DNA of 64,000 bases from Alviniconcha marisindica. Taxonomy: Eukaryota > Mollusca > Gastropoda > Provannidae. The translations under genes and the position numbers were made by a program. The notes beneath the pieces are model-generated. The model had not been told where the DNA came from and did no database searches. It worked only from the letters and a program-made list of their open reading frames with translations. Within the stretch, counting starts at the first letter, position 1; the number at the start of each line of letters is the position of its first letter. This document shows, one piece after another, positions 1-60,330 of the stretch. The stretch lies in the NCBI GenBank assembly GCA_018857735.1, contig JABMCL010002673.1:952001-1016000 (forward strand), in the 5' to 3' direction.

Positions 1-140
1 TCACATGGTCTGCAACCACAAACACACGCACGCACACACACACACACACACACACAAATCTTTGTGGCTCCATTTCTTGTGAGTAGAGCAATACTGTATA
101 CTGATCACATGGTCTGCAACCACAAACACATGCACGCACG

Positions 141-174
<34 letters not shown>

Positions 175-175
175 T
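1..175. repeat. CA-rich duplicated segment
   Basis: The phrase starting TCACATGGTCTGCAACCACA occurs at 1 and again at 105, so a unit of about 104 bp with internal (CA)n is present nearly twice. The window may start inside a longer array. Open frames across it are only alternating Cys/Val or His/Thr. Confidence 0.75.
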
Positions 176-2971
176 GAACCACTGAGTCCCACAGATTAAA
201 CATTCTTTAATATTGGTTAACAGAAACCAACCAGTCCAAACACTGCAGTGAGCATGTGTAGAAAAAAGAAGGAAAAAAAAAAAGAGAGGCAGAAATACAA
301 TGGAGCCTCATGATGTAGTACGTGGGGTCAAACAAATATGCTTGTAAAGAAACACCATGATTTTTTAATAAAAATTTTTTAAAGCAGAGAGAGAGACAGA
401 GCAGGTATAAGTAAGTCTGAATGTCAAACAAGCAAAAGGTGTAATCTTGAACATAACCAGACCTATTACAGAAATAATATAAATCCAATATATTCCTGTG
501 CACATTTAAATGTCATTGGTGAATAAATATCCTTGTATCTAAATTTGACATTACCCAGGAGCTGAGAACTATAGGTCACACAATAATTGGTTATTCCACT
601 AAAAAACACTTTATCTCTGCACATCTGTTTACAAACATTATCCCTATAAGTTTCACGCTGTCAGTGCCCTCTGTAAAATTTGTGAAAAGCCTAAGACTTT
701 GGAAACAACATATGCTGAAGTGTGCACCTGAACACGAGGCATGTCTGCCCTAGGTAAAAAAATAGTTCTGTTTTGATCTGAATGATGTCTGTGTATTATT
801 TGTGTTGGAGTTTGGAAATGGGGGTGTTTTCCATTACATTCAGGGTGTGAGACTTGCAGAAAGGAACAATTAATTAGGTTCTTGATCTGAAAGATGTTGG
901 CATTATTCGTGCTGGAGTTTGGAAATGGGGATGCGTTCCATTACATTCAGGGTGTGAGACTTGCAGAAGGGAACAACTATTTGACTGACATTTTAGACAG
1001 AAGCTGAATGGAAGCTCCAAATTTAACAAACATTTATGATGAAATCATATATATGCTTGTCCAAAAGCCCAAATGGGGGTCTCCTGACCAGTGCCTCTGT
1101 TTTCTTGTGGAAGGTGAACATTTTTTTTTGAGGTAACATAATAATACACAATACTGTATTCATCAAAAAACATGAAATTGTTGTGCCACTTGATCCTACA
1201 CTAAAACATCGTCCAGATGTAGATAGGATGGACACTCTGACATGCACAAAAGTGCACGACTGTGGAAGGAAAAGATGAATGCCTGATCACAAAGATTAAA
1301 AGCTAGGACTTTGTGTACACTGAAACCAATAAACAGCCAACACGAAACAACAACAACAACATCAACAACAACAAAACACAAGGTGTGAATTAGTACCCCA
1401 AAAATTCATTTTTGATTAATGAAGCAAAACATTTGAAAATCTAAAATCTCTCAACATCTGGAGTAAAAATGTTCACTGGGTGTATGAATGATATGAAAAA
1501 AAGAAGGGAAAAAAAAAAAAAAGGTGCTACAAACTGCACATGTCAGTGAACCAACAGCACATTCCAAACAGCAACTACTGGCCTGCTGGATTTCACCCAC
1601 TGCCACAGAGTGTGCAGCCATAGCCAGTCCCAGCTCTTCTTCCCAAGAACCTTTGGGACAGTTATCTGTAGGTTCTTGAAGCTGCGAAAGTTAAATAACT
1701 GTGGCAGAGATATTTGGCATTCGTACCTGGATCTTCCTAAATCTGCATCCTTGTGTTGTAAAGTTTAGTAAAAAAAAAAAAAAAAGCAAACAAACAAACA
1801 AAACAAACAACAACAACAACAAACAAACAAACAAACAAAACAAAAACCTCATACAATGGCAGTGATGAATGGACCATAGGCAAGTAGTTACTCATGGAAA
1901 GTCGGGAACTGACTTTTCCCCCAGTGACTATATTACACACCAAATCGGCAAATGAATGCCCAAATGACTCACATGCAAACAGGAACAGACAACTCAAGAT
2001 TTCCCACTGACCTTGAAAACATATCAAGGTCCCATACACTGGTATCAAGAGGTAAAATTGAATCAAGTTTATTTTCATGTTGGTAAGACGTCATTTATAT
2101 AAATAAGAGATTTGAGAAAATACAAACCACTGATAGTTTGCAGGGCCCCGAATGTGGGAAACATTTCTCTTGAACACATGTCCCAGTCACTAACATCTTC
2201 CAGAATGGTCAATGACACCCCTGTAATATCTGTACATCATAAGCATACAAACAAATTGATTACAGTCAATCAACAAATCCTTACAGAGAAAATGCAATGT
2301 TCAGTTGCACCTTCTTAATGCCTCTGTGTTTTTCAGCATGCCAAGCTGGATCATGAAAAAAAAATGGCAATGACCAGACAAAGAGACTAAAATCAGGCAA
2401 AGTTTGAAAGCTTCTGCTGTCAAAGAAATGTTTGAGACAACCAGAACATTAGAGTTTGTGCTGAGCCTGCCAAGGAGTCACTCAATTGTCTCCCTTTGTC
2501 ATGCCACAGAAAATCACTCTGTGCTTGTGTGGGACCATGTCAGTTATATATCAGTTATGCAAAAACAAACTCAATCAAATCGTAACTTGCTGAAGTACAA
2601 CTTTAATTTGTACCTTTTTGATTGTTCCTGTGACCTTGAAAATAGGCCATGGTTACTAAAACTATATAGAAAGGTTGAAACATTTTGCTTGATCTTAATA
2701 ACCAACACTTTCACTGCAGTGTACATGACAGATCTGAGGGTCTGAGAAATGAATGAACTGCCTTGCAAAGGACAAAAACAGAATAAAACCAAAGTGGTCA
2801 GAAAAGAAGGGTAGTCTTTGGTAAGGGAGGAGGGGGAAATAAGAAAAGAGAACTATTACCACCATTATGCTCAAGGTCTGGGATTTGCATTCTGACAACA
2901 GGCTTTCTAACTCCACACACTCTTTTCTGTTGTTGAGAACTCTACACTTTTTCAACTTCAAGACCATTTTT

Positions 2972-2972
<1 letters not shown>
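176..2972. other. gene-free AT-rich stretch with one tandem duplication
   Basis: No coding pattern is recognised on either strand. A roughly 109-bp tandem duplication lies at 773-985; both copies carry TTGGAAATGGGG and CAGGGTGTGAGACTTGCAGA. Short A-rich and (CAAA)n runs occur near 1500 and 1785-1845. This is intergenic DNA, or possibly the far 3' side of PGM2 transcription, which the sequence does not settle. Confidence 0.6.

Positions 2973-3055
<83 letters not shown>
2973..3055. repeat. (TA)n microsatellite
   Basis: A nearly uninterrupted run of about 40 TA dinucleotides. Such a run can extrude cruciforms and is prone to length error in assemblies. Confidence 0.95.
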
Positions 3056-3469
3056 TGACTAAAAAATAACAATTTAAAATTAAACAAAAAATTTGTACCC
3101 ACGTTAATAGCTGAAACAGCAACCAAATTAGTAAATGAGTTATGTACCCTTGTACTGATTATGTACTCACTGGCAAAGCTGCATACCCTGACACAGTGAC
3201 AGTCAGGGTAAAAATATGAAAGTGTGTACCCTTTCCTGTCCAGCTTTGTGGTCTCTTATAAGCAGTGTGACTGTGTGTGTCCCCCCCCCCCCCCCCCCCC
3301 TCCCCAACCCTGTCTCCCCCTTAACTGTGATCCTCACTTAGGTGCCATTGGTGCCATTCTAAACACTGGAAACTCCACACTGTTCCCAGGATCTCTTGGA
3401 CGGTTGGAAGAAACTTTATTTTCGTACCAGCCTCGCTGAAACTTTTTCCGTGCTTTCAAACATGCTTAT

Positions 3470-3915
3470 GAACAGGGGTCTGTGGTGTAACACAGCAACA
3501 ATGCACTGTAATTTCATGGATAGCAGCTAGCATGTGTTTGACACCCAGTCAAGTGCAGGATAAGAGAGTTCCTCTAAAAGTTGTGGTCTAACACAGCAAC
3601 AATCCAGTGTGCAAAATGCACTGTAATTCTGAGACAGCAGCTAGTGTGGATTCCACACCCAGTTCGTGCAATGTGAGAGCTAGAGTTCTTCCAAGCTGCG
3701 GGCGAACGCAGTAACGATCCAGTGTGCTGCGCTGTCATTCAGCCTCAGCAACTAGCATGGGTTCGACACCCAGTCCAAACAGGGTGAGAGAGTTCTTCCA
3801 AGTTGTGGTCTAACATAGCAACAAAACAGTGGGCTGCAGTCCTTCAGCAAACGCAGCTAGCGTGGGTTCCAGACCCAGTCCAAACTTTGAGTTCTTCCAA
3901 GTCGCATTCTGGGTG
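3470..3915 (+). repeat. about 105-bp minisatellite with tRNA-like boxes
   Basis: Four diverged units begin near 3482, 3583, 3699 and 3806. Each has GTGGTCTAACACAGCAACAA or a variant, which is A-box-like, followed by GTGGGTTCGACACCCAGT or a variant. GGTTCGACACC matches the pol III B-box pattern GGTTCGANNCC. The array therefore looks like tandem copies of the tRNA-derived head of a SINE. No intact cloverleaf tRNA is claimed. Confidence 0.6.
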
Positions 3916-4595
3916 TGTACAGCTCACAGTCACATTATGTTTTCGTGCCTGATAAATCAGATCATATTCATATCCCATATCAACCTTTTGATAATATAAG
4001 GCCTAATTGGCCGAGGGTGTAAAAGTAGTGATGATTGTCGTTGCTCAAACGGAAAGAGATTTAAGAATAACCCTGTAGATTATTCATTACTGCATATATC
4101 AAGATCACACATTACGGCAGCTTAGAACAATATGTTGTATTTTTGCTCAAACTGCAATCTGGTTTTACCATTATTGTTTTATCACAACATTATGCTTAAC
4201 AGTAAGACTGAAGCACAACATAAAACAGCTCAATAATTTGACTGCAGGCATAATAAATCTGCTTTATTCTCAGCACAGAAATGGAAATGTCCCAAACAGG
4301 AGGCAAAAGCACATATTCAAATGCAGACTTTACCAACTGTACAGTCAGAATTTACCCAGATATAAATTTAATCTGAGTGAAAGTAAAACTCTGAGATTAT
4401 AGCCCAAGTCTTTCACAACTGAATTTATTTATTTGTTACTCATGTAACTATAATGCCACTTGTGATACACACATTCACATCAACTATATCACTGGAATAA
4501 CAAAGCCAGGACATGCCTCATGAAGATAGACATTATTATTCCTGATTCACATGAAACTGATGGCAAAGTACATGACAGAGTAATAAAGACCAGCG
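3916..4595. other. no recognised feature
   Basis: AT-rich unique-looking sequence with no long open frame, no RNA gene pattern and no tandem repeat that I can see. Confidence 0.5.
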
Positions 4596-4597
4596 TA

Positions 4598-5314
4598 TCA
4601 AAGGTTACACAGGTCTACCAGGTATGCTGGACTGGTCACTAATGATCAGTAAAGGTTACACAGGTCTACCAGGTAAGATGGATTGGTCACTAATGATCAG
4701 TAAAGGTTACACAGGTCTACCAGGTATGCTGGACTGGTCACTAATGATCAGTAAAGATTACACAGGTCTACCAGGTAAGATGGACTGGTCACTAATGATC
4801 AGTAAAGGTTACACAGGTCTACCAGGTTTGGTGGACAGGTCACTAATGATCAGTAAAGGTTACACAGGTCTACCAGGTAAGATGGACTGGTCACTAATGA
4901 TCAGTAAAGGTTACACAGGTCTACCGGGTAAGATGGACTGGTCACTAATGATCAGTAAAGGTTACACAGGTCTACCAGGTTTGGTGGACAGGTCACTAAT
5001 GATCAGTAAAGGTTACACAGGTCTACCAGGTAAGATGGACTGGTCACTAATGATCAGTAAAGGTTACACAGGTCTACCAGGTTTGGTGGACAGGTCACTA
5101 ATGACCAGTAAAGGTTACACAGGTCTACCAGGTAAGATGGACTGGTCACTAATGACCAGTAAAGGTAACACAGGTCTACCAGGTAAGATGGACTGGTCAC
5201 CAATGATCAGTAAAGGTTACACAGGTCAACCAGGTAAGATGGACTGGTCACCAATGATCAGTAAAGGTTACACAGGTCTACCAGGTAAGATGGACTGGTC
5301 ACTAAAGATCAGTA
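4598..5314. repeat. 51-bp minisatellite, about 14 copies
   Basis: The unit contains AAAGGTTACACAGGTCTACC followed by AGGTAAGATGGACTGGTCAC. Because 51 is divisible by three and the unit lacks a stop in one frame, a 241-codon open frame arises with a 17-residue period. Nothing suggests it is a gene: there is no flanking splice structure, and the frame starts and stops at the array edges. Most units carry CAG/GTAAGA, a perfect 5' splice-site consensus on the plus strand. Confidence 0.9.
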
Positions 5315-5319
5315 AACAC

Positions 5320-5640
5320 CAGTCTGCACTGTACCAGATGGAAAAATGAATGTTTCAGATGAGAAATCTGGGCCTCTTTCCCTAAACGAAGTCAGTGGAA
5401 CTGACTACAGAATCTTGCCAGGGCAACTGTTTTTGTTTGTTGCCATCCTGGGCTCTTCACCATGTGTGTGCTTGTAGCACCCAGGACCTTGTTTTTTTTT
5501 TTTTCTTCCCATCCGAAGGTCTAGATGCTGACTCCACCGCTGCAAACCCCAAGAGGGAAAGGGCGAGGGAGTAATGGGGGTGTGGGGGGGGGGGGGGGGG
5601 AAGGTGGTGGAAGGTGGTGGGTAGGGTAGGGGAGGGGCAG
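5320..5640. other. gene-free stretch with poly-G tract
   Basis: Contains a T run near 5491 and a G-rich block at about 5575-5645 (G runs and GGTGGTGG) capable of forming G-quadruplexes on the plus strand. No coding sequence is recognised. Confidence 0.55.
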
Positions 5641-5659
5641 GGGGGTGAGTAAGTAAGTA

Positions 5660-5816
5660 AGTAACTTACCTGGTGTTTTACGCCCAGTCAGCCAGTGCAG
5701 TTATATCAGGGCAAGGAGGGGGGCGAGAAGTTACTTCTGCACTGCCTCAATTAAGATTTGAACCCACAGTCTCCTGATGCCATGTCCAGCGCCTTTACCA
5801 ATGACCCATACTGTAA
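5660..5816 (-). mobile_element. tRNA-derived SINE-like element (head plus body)
   Basis: On the minus strand the element starts near GGGTCATTGGTAAAGGCGCT (A-box-like D-arm). About 33 bases later it has GTGGGTTCAAATC (B-box-like T-arm), then a body with CCTGATATAACTGCACTGG and TGACTGGGCGTAAAACACC. The body recurs in diverged, headless form near 15680, 50864 and 61522. The A-box/B-box spacing fits a tRNA-derived SINE. Family assignment needs a repeat library; the gastropod resemblance is from memory. Confidence 0.6.
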
Positions 5817-6640
5817 CCCACAATCTCCTGATGCCATGTCCAGCGCCTTTACAGATGACCCATACTGTAACCCACAATCTCCTGATGCCATGTCCAGCGC
5901 CTTTACAGATGACCCATACTGTAACCCACAATCTCCTGATGCCATGTCCAGCGCCTTTACAGATGACCCATACTGTAACCCACAATCTCCTGATGCCATG
6001 TCCAGCGCCTTTACAGATGACCCATACTGTAACCCACAATCTCCTGATGCCATGTCCAGCGCCTTTACCGATGACCCATACTGTAACCCACAATCTCCTG
6101 ATGCCATGTCCAGCGCCTTTACCGATGACCCATACTGTAACCCACAATCTCCTGATGCCATGTCCAGCGCCTTTACCGATGACCCATACTGTAACCCACA
6201 ATCTCCTGATGCCATGTCCAGCGCCTTTACCGATGACCCATACTGTAACCCACAATCTCCTGATGCCATGTCCAGCGCCTTTACCGATGACCCATACTGT
6301 AACCCACAATCTCCTGATGCCATGTCCAGCGCCTTTACCGATGACCCATACTGTAACCCACAATCTCCTGATGCCATGTCCAGCGCCTTTACCGATGACC
6401 CATACTGTAACCCACAATCTCCTGATGCCATGTCCAGCGCCTTTACAGATGACCCATACTGTAACCCACAATCTCCTGATGCCATGTCCAGTGCCTTTAC
6501 AGATGACCCATACTGTAACCCACAATCTCCTGATACCATGTCCAGCGCCTTTACAGATGACCCATACTGTAACCCACAATCTCCTGATACCATGTCCAGC
6601 GCCTTTACCAATGACCCATACTGTCTCTTAAATTACGAAG
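5758..6640. repeat. 54-bp minisatellite, about 16 copies, derived from the SINE head
   Basis: Units of CACAATCTCCTGATGCCATG plus TCCAGCGCCTTTACCGATGA and flanking bases repeat with few changes. The first unit is continuous with the tRNA-like head of the adjacent SINE-like element, so the array grew by tandem duplication of that head. In the repeat the B box is interrupted (GGGTTACAGT instead of GGGTTCAAATC) while the A-box region is kept. Long open frames in several frames on both strands are a by-product of an 18-codon period. Confidence 0.9.
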
Positions 6641-8420
6641 CGCACATTAAACAAATTCCATTTAGAGTACACTGATTTTATTATCACATATGTGTATCAA
6701 CCAAGCGGCTGATCTGTAACACACGAGCCCCATTAGATCTGATCACAGCATATTGGAAGCATAGTTGTAAAATGTAGGAGTACAGATATATATATATATG
6801 TAGTACACTGGAACCCCCATTTTAAGACAGCCCTAAAAATCAAGGAAACGTAGCTATCAAAAAAGGGACTACTATACCCAGAAATAGTATACAAAAGAAA
6901 AAGAAAAGAAAAAAAGGATGAGGCTTAGACAGCCTGAAAGTTGCTATCAACACATCAAACACAAAACTGTTGTGTTTCATCTGAATACCTAATTATTCAC
7001 TGAACTACTTTTAGTCTGCATTTGACTAGTCAATGATTATGCACGTGAAAGTAAAATCTTGAAGTCTCTAAAGCAAGAGATATGATCATAATTTAAAGGT
7101 CTTAATTTACAGCTAGAAATACTGCAACAACATATTAGCATCATGAAAGATAACTGAATAATGAGCTGTTTGACTGGTGGCCAGTAAAAGAAAGAAGAAA
7201 ACCTTTTTCTGTTCTTTTTACCTCTGGTCAAACTTTGGCACTACATTGTATGTGATATACAGTGTGAAAAAATCAAATAAAAATCATTACAATGAGACTG
7301 AGTACACATGGAAAAACAAAGCAAACAAACAAACAAACTAACTAACTAACAAGACTTACATTTATGTTAACAGAATCAGCTGTGGTGATGACTGACAGTG
7401 GCAGTTAACATTTAAGTATCAGTCAGCAGAAGATTAATAAATAAAAAATGTTGGATTAACCTCATGATAGACAATATCATTTTGAACTCACCTAAAAACA
7501 ACAACAAAAACAAAACAAAAACACACGACACACACACAAAAAGCACACCCCTACAACACAATACAAACAAAAAGAGCACCCCAAAATCAAGTATCTTGTG
7601 CTTACAAATAAAACACCAGATGTCAAATACCTGAAAAAATCTTTTGAGAGTGCTACCTCCTTTACCACTCACAGCCACTCTGTCTTCAAAGGAATCCTAA
7701 CTGCATGATCATAGGCATAAATATACACAACACCGAGCAATATAAAGTAAATCAAGATGAAAGCTTCATTCTGGGTTGGGTTTCATTTCAATACTCGAGA
7801 GGAAACACTCCCCATGCACACTCTGCCTCAGCAACAACAATCAGACACTCTTAATTAAATCACTTTTAAAGCCTCTGTCAAAACAACAATTCAAAACAAG
7901 TTCTGGTGAATCAAACACCGACACATACACAACATATAAATACCATCTCTGACACTGTCGCCCAGTTTTTGAGTGCCGGAGTCACTAAAGATACCATGAT
8001 TTGGAACATATACCACAATGTCCTCAACATAATATACAAGTCCGTCTCTGTTTCTCCGTCTCTCGGAAACAGCATTGGGCAAGTTTGAACCTGTCTATTT
8101 AAGTCTAGGGAGAAACAATACAGCAACAAGAAGAGCAGTGCCAAAGATACTCACAACTCAAATACAAGACCCGAAACAACTGTGCTAGTTCCCTTAAGGA
8201 CACACCAGTCACACAAAACATATTGTGCATCTTTTCCAATGTCTGCAGTGACATTACACTGGCTAAACTACACTGGACAAGAATCTGAATGACACAATTT
8301 GCATTTTATGTTTCTGACACACTGGTCATCAAACCTGGTATGAATCTGTACACCAAAACAAAAATTAAAAAAATCTGTTCACCCCAAACAATGTAATATA
8401 AAGATGAAAGACCCCATTTA
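6641..8420. other. gene-free AT-rich stretch
   Basis: No coding signal on either strand. Only short simple repeats are seen, such as (TA)n near 6788 and (CAAA)/(CTAA) runs near 7322-7350. Confidence 0.5.
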
Positions 8421-8424
8421 GTAT

Positions 8425-8800
8425 CTGAGAGAAAGCCAACATTAAGTTTCGTCAAAACTGAATATTTCTCTTGAATACAAGCAAAGGCGAAAAATAAAGG
8501 TATAACCATGATTTCGTGATATGAAGTTTTTGTCAAAAAAGAAAACAGGCCCACTGAATTTCTCCTGAATACAAGCAAAAGTGAAAAATAAAGGTACAAC
8601 CATGATCTTGTGATGTGAAGTTGTTGTGAAATCAGAAAACAGGTCAACTGAATTTCTCTTCAATATGAGCAAAAGTGAAAAATAAAGGTATGACCATGCT
8701 CTTGTGATGTGAAGTTGTTGTCAAATCAGAGACCAGGTCAACTGAATTTCTCTTGAATACAAGCAAAAGTGAAAAATAAGGGTACGACCATGCTATGTAA
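8425..8800. repeat. 94-bp minisatellite, about 4 copies
   Basis: TTGAATACAAGCAAARGYGA-type starts fall at 8471, 8565, 8659 and 8753, exactly 94 bases apart. The core AAAGGTATAACCATGAT is also the core of the 80-bp array that follows, so the two arrays may share an ancestor. Confidence 0.9.
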
Positions 8801-8859
8801 AGTTTACTATTTGACTGACAATCATACAAAGTCTGAACTTAACTGGATAAGCACATCCA

Positions 8860-9810
8860 ATGTTTGAGGTGTAACCATAATCTCAACTATGTAACTAACT
8901 GAAAAACACATCAATTTTTCATATTTATTTTAGGTATAACTACAATCTAGACTATGTAACTAACATTACAAAGTTTCATTTAACTGGATAAGCACAACCA
9001 TTTTTTTTAATTATTAGGTATAACCATGATCTAGACTATGTAACTACGTAACTAATAATTGTATAAAGTTCAACTTAAAGTGGATATGCACATCAAATGT
9101 TTTAGGTATAACCATGATCTAGACTATGTAACTGACAATCATACAAAGTTTGAACTTAACCCAATAAGCACATCACATTGTTTAGGTATAACCATGATCT
9201 AGACTATGTAACTGACAATCATACAAAGTTTGAACTTAACTGGATAAGCACATCACATTTTTTAGGTATAACCATGATCTAGACTATGTAACTGACAATC
9301 ATACAAAGTTTGAACTTAACTGGATAAGCACATCACATTTTTTAGGTATAACCATGATCTAGACTATGTAACTAACAATCATACAAAGCTTGAACTTAAC
9401 TGGATAAACACATCACATTTTTCAGGTATAACCATGATCTAGACTATGTAACTAACAATCATACAAAGTTTGAACTTAACTGGATAAGCACATCACATTT
9501 TTTAGGTATAACCATGATCTAGACTATGTAACTAACAATCATACAAAGTTTGAACTTAACTGGATAAGCACATCACATTTTTTAGGTATAACCATGATCT
9601 AGACTATGTAACTAACAAACATACAAAGTCTGAACTTAACTGGATAAGCACATCACATGTTTTAGGTATAACCATGATCTGGACTATGTAACTTATACAA
9701 AGTTTGAACTTAACTGGATAAGCACATCACATTTTTTAGGTATAACCATATCTAGACTGTGTAACTGACAATCATACAAAGTTTGAACTGGATAAGCACA
9801 TAATTTTTTC
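8860..9810. repeat. 80-bp minisatellite, about 12 copies
   Basis: Units with AGGTATAACCATGATCTAGA and TAACTGGATAAGCACATCAC recur at exactly 80 bases between 9181 and 9660. The outer units are more diverged and shorter, the usual pattern of an array homogenised in its centre. Confidence 0.92.
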
Positions 9811-10577
9811 GTTACAACTGTTTGACACTGCCATGACCTTGAAGTGCTATCATGAACACGAATGCAGCATGCCACATAAACAGGTAAAGTCTCAGTCAGC
9901 AGCACCATAAAGCAATGTTTGACATAGAGCATGTTTATGAGGTGGTGTCTGAGAAAAACGTGAAAGTTTTTGACATGCCCCCTGCTCAGCCTGTTGGTAG
10001 CTGACCAGGCTGCTCAACACTGATCCATTACATGCCCTCACATTTTGTCACACAAGTTAAAAAAAGGAGAGAAGAAAAAAAAGAAAAAAAAGGAGGAAAA
10101 AAAAAAAAACGCAGAGAAGAAAGCAAACACACACAAAAAACTTGACCTACCCTTCCCTCACCCCCAGAAATTAAAAATTCCAAAATACAAAACTGGAATG
10201 GGTAATCAGCTGAACATCCTTTGGCAATAATGGTGTAAACAAAAACAAAAAAAACAAAAAAAAAGGGGGGGGGGGGGGGGAGGGGGGCAAGGATGTTATA
10301 TTTCATAGTTTCTTCTCTTTTTTCTGTCTTCTCCCCTTTTTTCAGACATGGCATGCCTGTATCACTGTTCAAAACAAAATAGATCCAAACCGAGAAAGTC
10401 AGGGAAAATTTGGTGTTACCCTTCAGCCACTCAAAACACTTCACACTGAAAAGCTTTGCCATGCTGAGGATTTCATTTGATTTGCCGGTTCACACATGGG
10501 GGAATGAGGAGCACACTTTTTCCAGCTGAAAAGATCTGCAGCCTCTCTGCTACGCTTCACTTCATCTGACACCCCGC
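9811..10577. other. PGM2 3' flank / likely 3' UTR
   Basis: Directly follows the PGM2 stop codon on the minus strand. Contains an A-rich block (10060-10110) and a G run (about 10265-10290). No AATAAA close to the stop is seen on the minus strand, so the transcript end is not placed. Confidence 0.4.
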
Positions 10578-32312
<21,735 letters not shown>

Positions 32313-32769
32313 CGTGAACAAGCAGATGATGCACGTCGGCTGTAGACTTAAATCAAAGCGTTTCCCCCAAACGGCTGAACAAGGATGCTTTAAATTACCA
32401 GAAATGCAATGAGTCGAATGACTCCACTCGGCTTCCGCGAGGTCAGGGTCGCTCAGAGGTCAAGGATACAAAAAGTCGTAAAAGCCTGCAAGTGTATTTG
32501 ACCAAAAACCGAATATAACGGTTGTTTAGAAGCAGCAAACATAATTGTAAACTGATGTCGAAAAGTTAACATTTTGTAGGTGAAAATAATACAGGTGTCG
32601 TAAATCAGAAATCACTCATTACGTTTTCTGCGCTCGGCGTGGCCGCTTTTCGATAGCGACTACGATACCTGGGGAACGCGGCGAACACATTACAATTGAC
32701 ATTTCCCATGGTTTGGAAAACGAAAACAAATTAGAGACTGAAAATAGTGCCGCAGGCGACAGATACAAG
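32313..32769. promoter_or_regulatory. probable bidirectional promoter PGM2/STARD10
   Basis: Only 457 bases separate the two start codons, and the genes diverge. The interval is free of microsatellites and relatively rich in CpG (for example CGCGGCGAACAC near 32678). It contains the palindrome GAGTCGAATGACTC at 32411-32424 (two AP-1-like half sites) and two AGGTCA half sites (32440 and 32457) of nuclear-receptor type. No TATA box is obvious. Function is inferred from geometry. Confidence 0.7.
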
Positions 32770-59047
<26,278 letters not shown>

Positions 59048-59640
59048 AAATGGTGTTAGTTCCCAGTGTATGTTACATTTTTGGTTTTTTTGGTTTGGTT
59101 TTGTGGAAAGTCATGATGTTGAAGTATTGCTCTAAGTCATCATGGTATGTTTTGGACAAGGACATTTGAGGTGAGTTGTTGATTATTCAGATCTCTGTAG
59201 GAGGCTTTGAAGAGAGTGACAGGTACAACATCAGAAGGGACCAAGTGATTTGCTTTGTATAAATAGGTGTTTTGTGCTCACCAGTGTAGCTTCTCCAGGA
59301 AAGATGTACTAATGGTTACTAAATTCTGTTTTGTGTTATGAGCGATTGTGCTATTTTGAGTTAGTGTTATCTGTTCTTCACGATGAATCACTGGTTATTG
59401 CAAGTTTGCAGTGTGGTGCTGATAACTCGAATGCACTGATCACTGGGCAAGAGAATAATTTACGTTGACATGGGGTATTTTGGGGCTAAACGGTATGCTG
59501 TCAGCAGGACTTAAAACCACAGTTATGTTGACACAGTGTTTGCATTATCAGCGTTTATATGACGCGAAGGGCACTCTCCGCTGTGCGGTCATTGCCAACA
59601 GCGCAGGAGTTCTCTTCGCTGTGCTGATAACGCAGGCATG
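59048..59640 (+). other. STARD10 3' UTR, proximal part
   Basis: Unique-looking T-rich sequence directly after the stop codon. No AATAAA in the first 600 bases. The first clear AATAAA is at 60891-60896. Confidence 0.5.
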
Positions 59641-59679
59641 GGAAGAAGGGCCTGGGGAAGTTTGCTGCATCAGATAATC

Positions 59680-60330
59680 GTTATGTGCAGGGAAGGTGCA
59701 GTGGGGGAACCCAGCTTGTGCTGGTCAGAGTTCTGCGCTACCAGTTATGACACTCTACAGCGGTACCCTTGCAGGACAAAATATCTGGGACCGTTAAAGG
59801 GGAACCCGGGGAACCCTGCTTGTGTTTGTCAGAGTTCTGCACTACCAGTTATGACACTCTACAGCGGTACCCTTGCAGGACAAAATATCTGGGACCGTTA
59901 AAGGGGAACCCGGGGAACCCTGCTTGTGTTTGTCAGAGTTCTGCACTACCAGTTATGACACTCTACAGCGGTACCCTTGCAGGACAAAATATCTGGGACC
60001 GTTAAAGGGGAACCCGGGGAACCCTGCTTGTGTTTGTCAGAGTTCTGCGCTACCAGTTCCTGACACTCTACAGCGGTACCTGTGCAGGACAAAATATCTG
60101 GGACTGTTAAAGGGGAACCAGGGGAACCCTGCTTGTGTTTGTCAGAGTTCTGCGCTACCAGTTCCTGACACTCTACAGCAGTGCTCTTGCAGGACAAAAT
60201 ATCTGGGACTATTAAAGGGGAACCAGGGGAACCCTGCTTGTGTTTGTCAGAGTTCTGCATTGCCAGTTCCTGACACTCTACAGCGGTACCCTTGCAGAAC
60301 AAAATATCTGGGACCATTAAAGGGGAATTG
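59680..60330. repeat. 104-bp minisatellite in STARD10 3' flank, about 6 copies
   Basis: CGGTACCCTTGCAGGACAAA recurs at 59761 and 59865 and on, with AATATCTGGGACCGTTAAAG and TTGTCAGAGTTCTGC. It yields 150-codon frames on both strands that are not coding. If transcribed, it lies in the STARD10 3' UTR. Confidence 0.92.

Noticed and set aside
3700..3790. Intact tRNA gene
   Set aside because: Only box-like motifs are present. No full acceptor stem and no convincing cloverleaf can be drawn.
4624..5349. 241-codon open frame with 17-residue GLPG-containing repeats, collagen-like at first sight
   Set aside because: It is the 51-bp minisatellite read in an open frame. The true collagen Gly-X-Y triplet period is absent and the frame coincides with the array edges.
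5731..6675. Several overlapping 280-305-codon open frames on both strands
   Set aside because: All come from a 54-bp repeat (18 codons) with no stop in several frames. Overlap on both strands and continuity with a SINE head argue against coding.
32713..32769. STARD10 start upstream of 32770 at a TTG codon
   Set aside because: The frame is open upstream, but no in-frame ATG is present there. The conserved domain needs only the ATG at 32770, so this is kept only as a note about a possible upstream exon.
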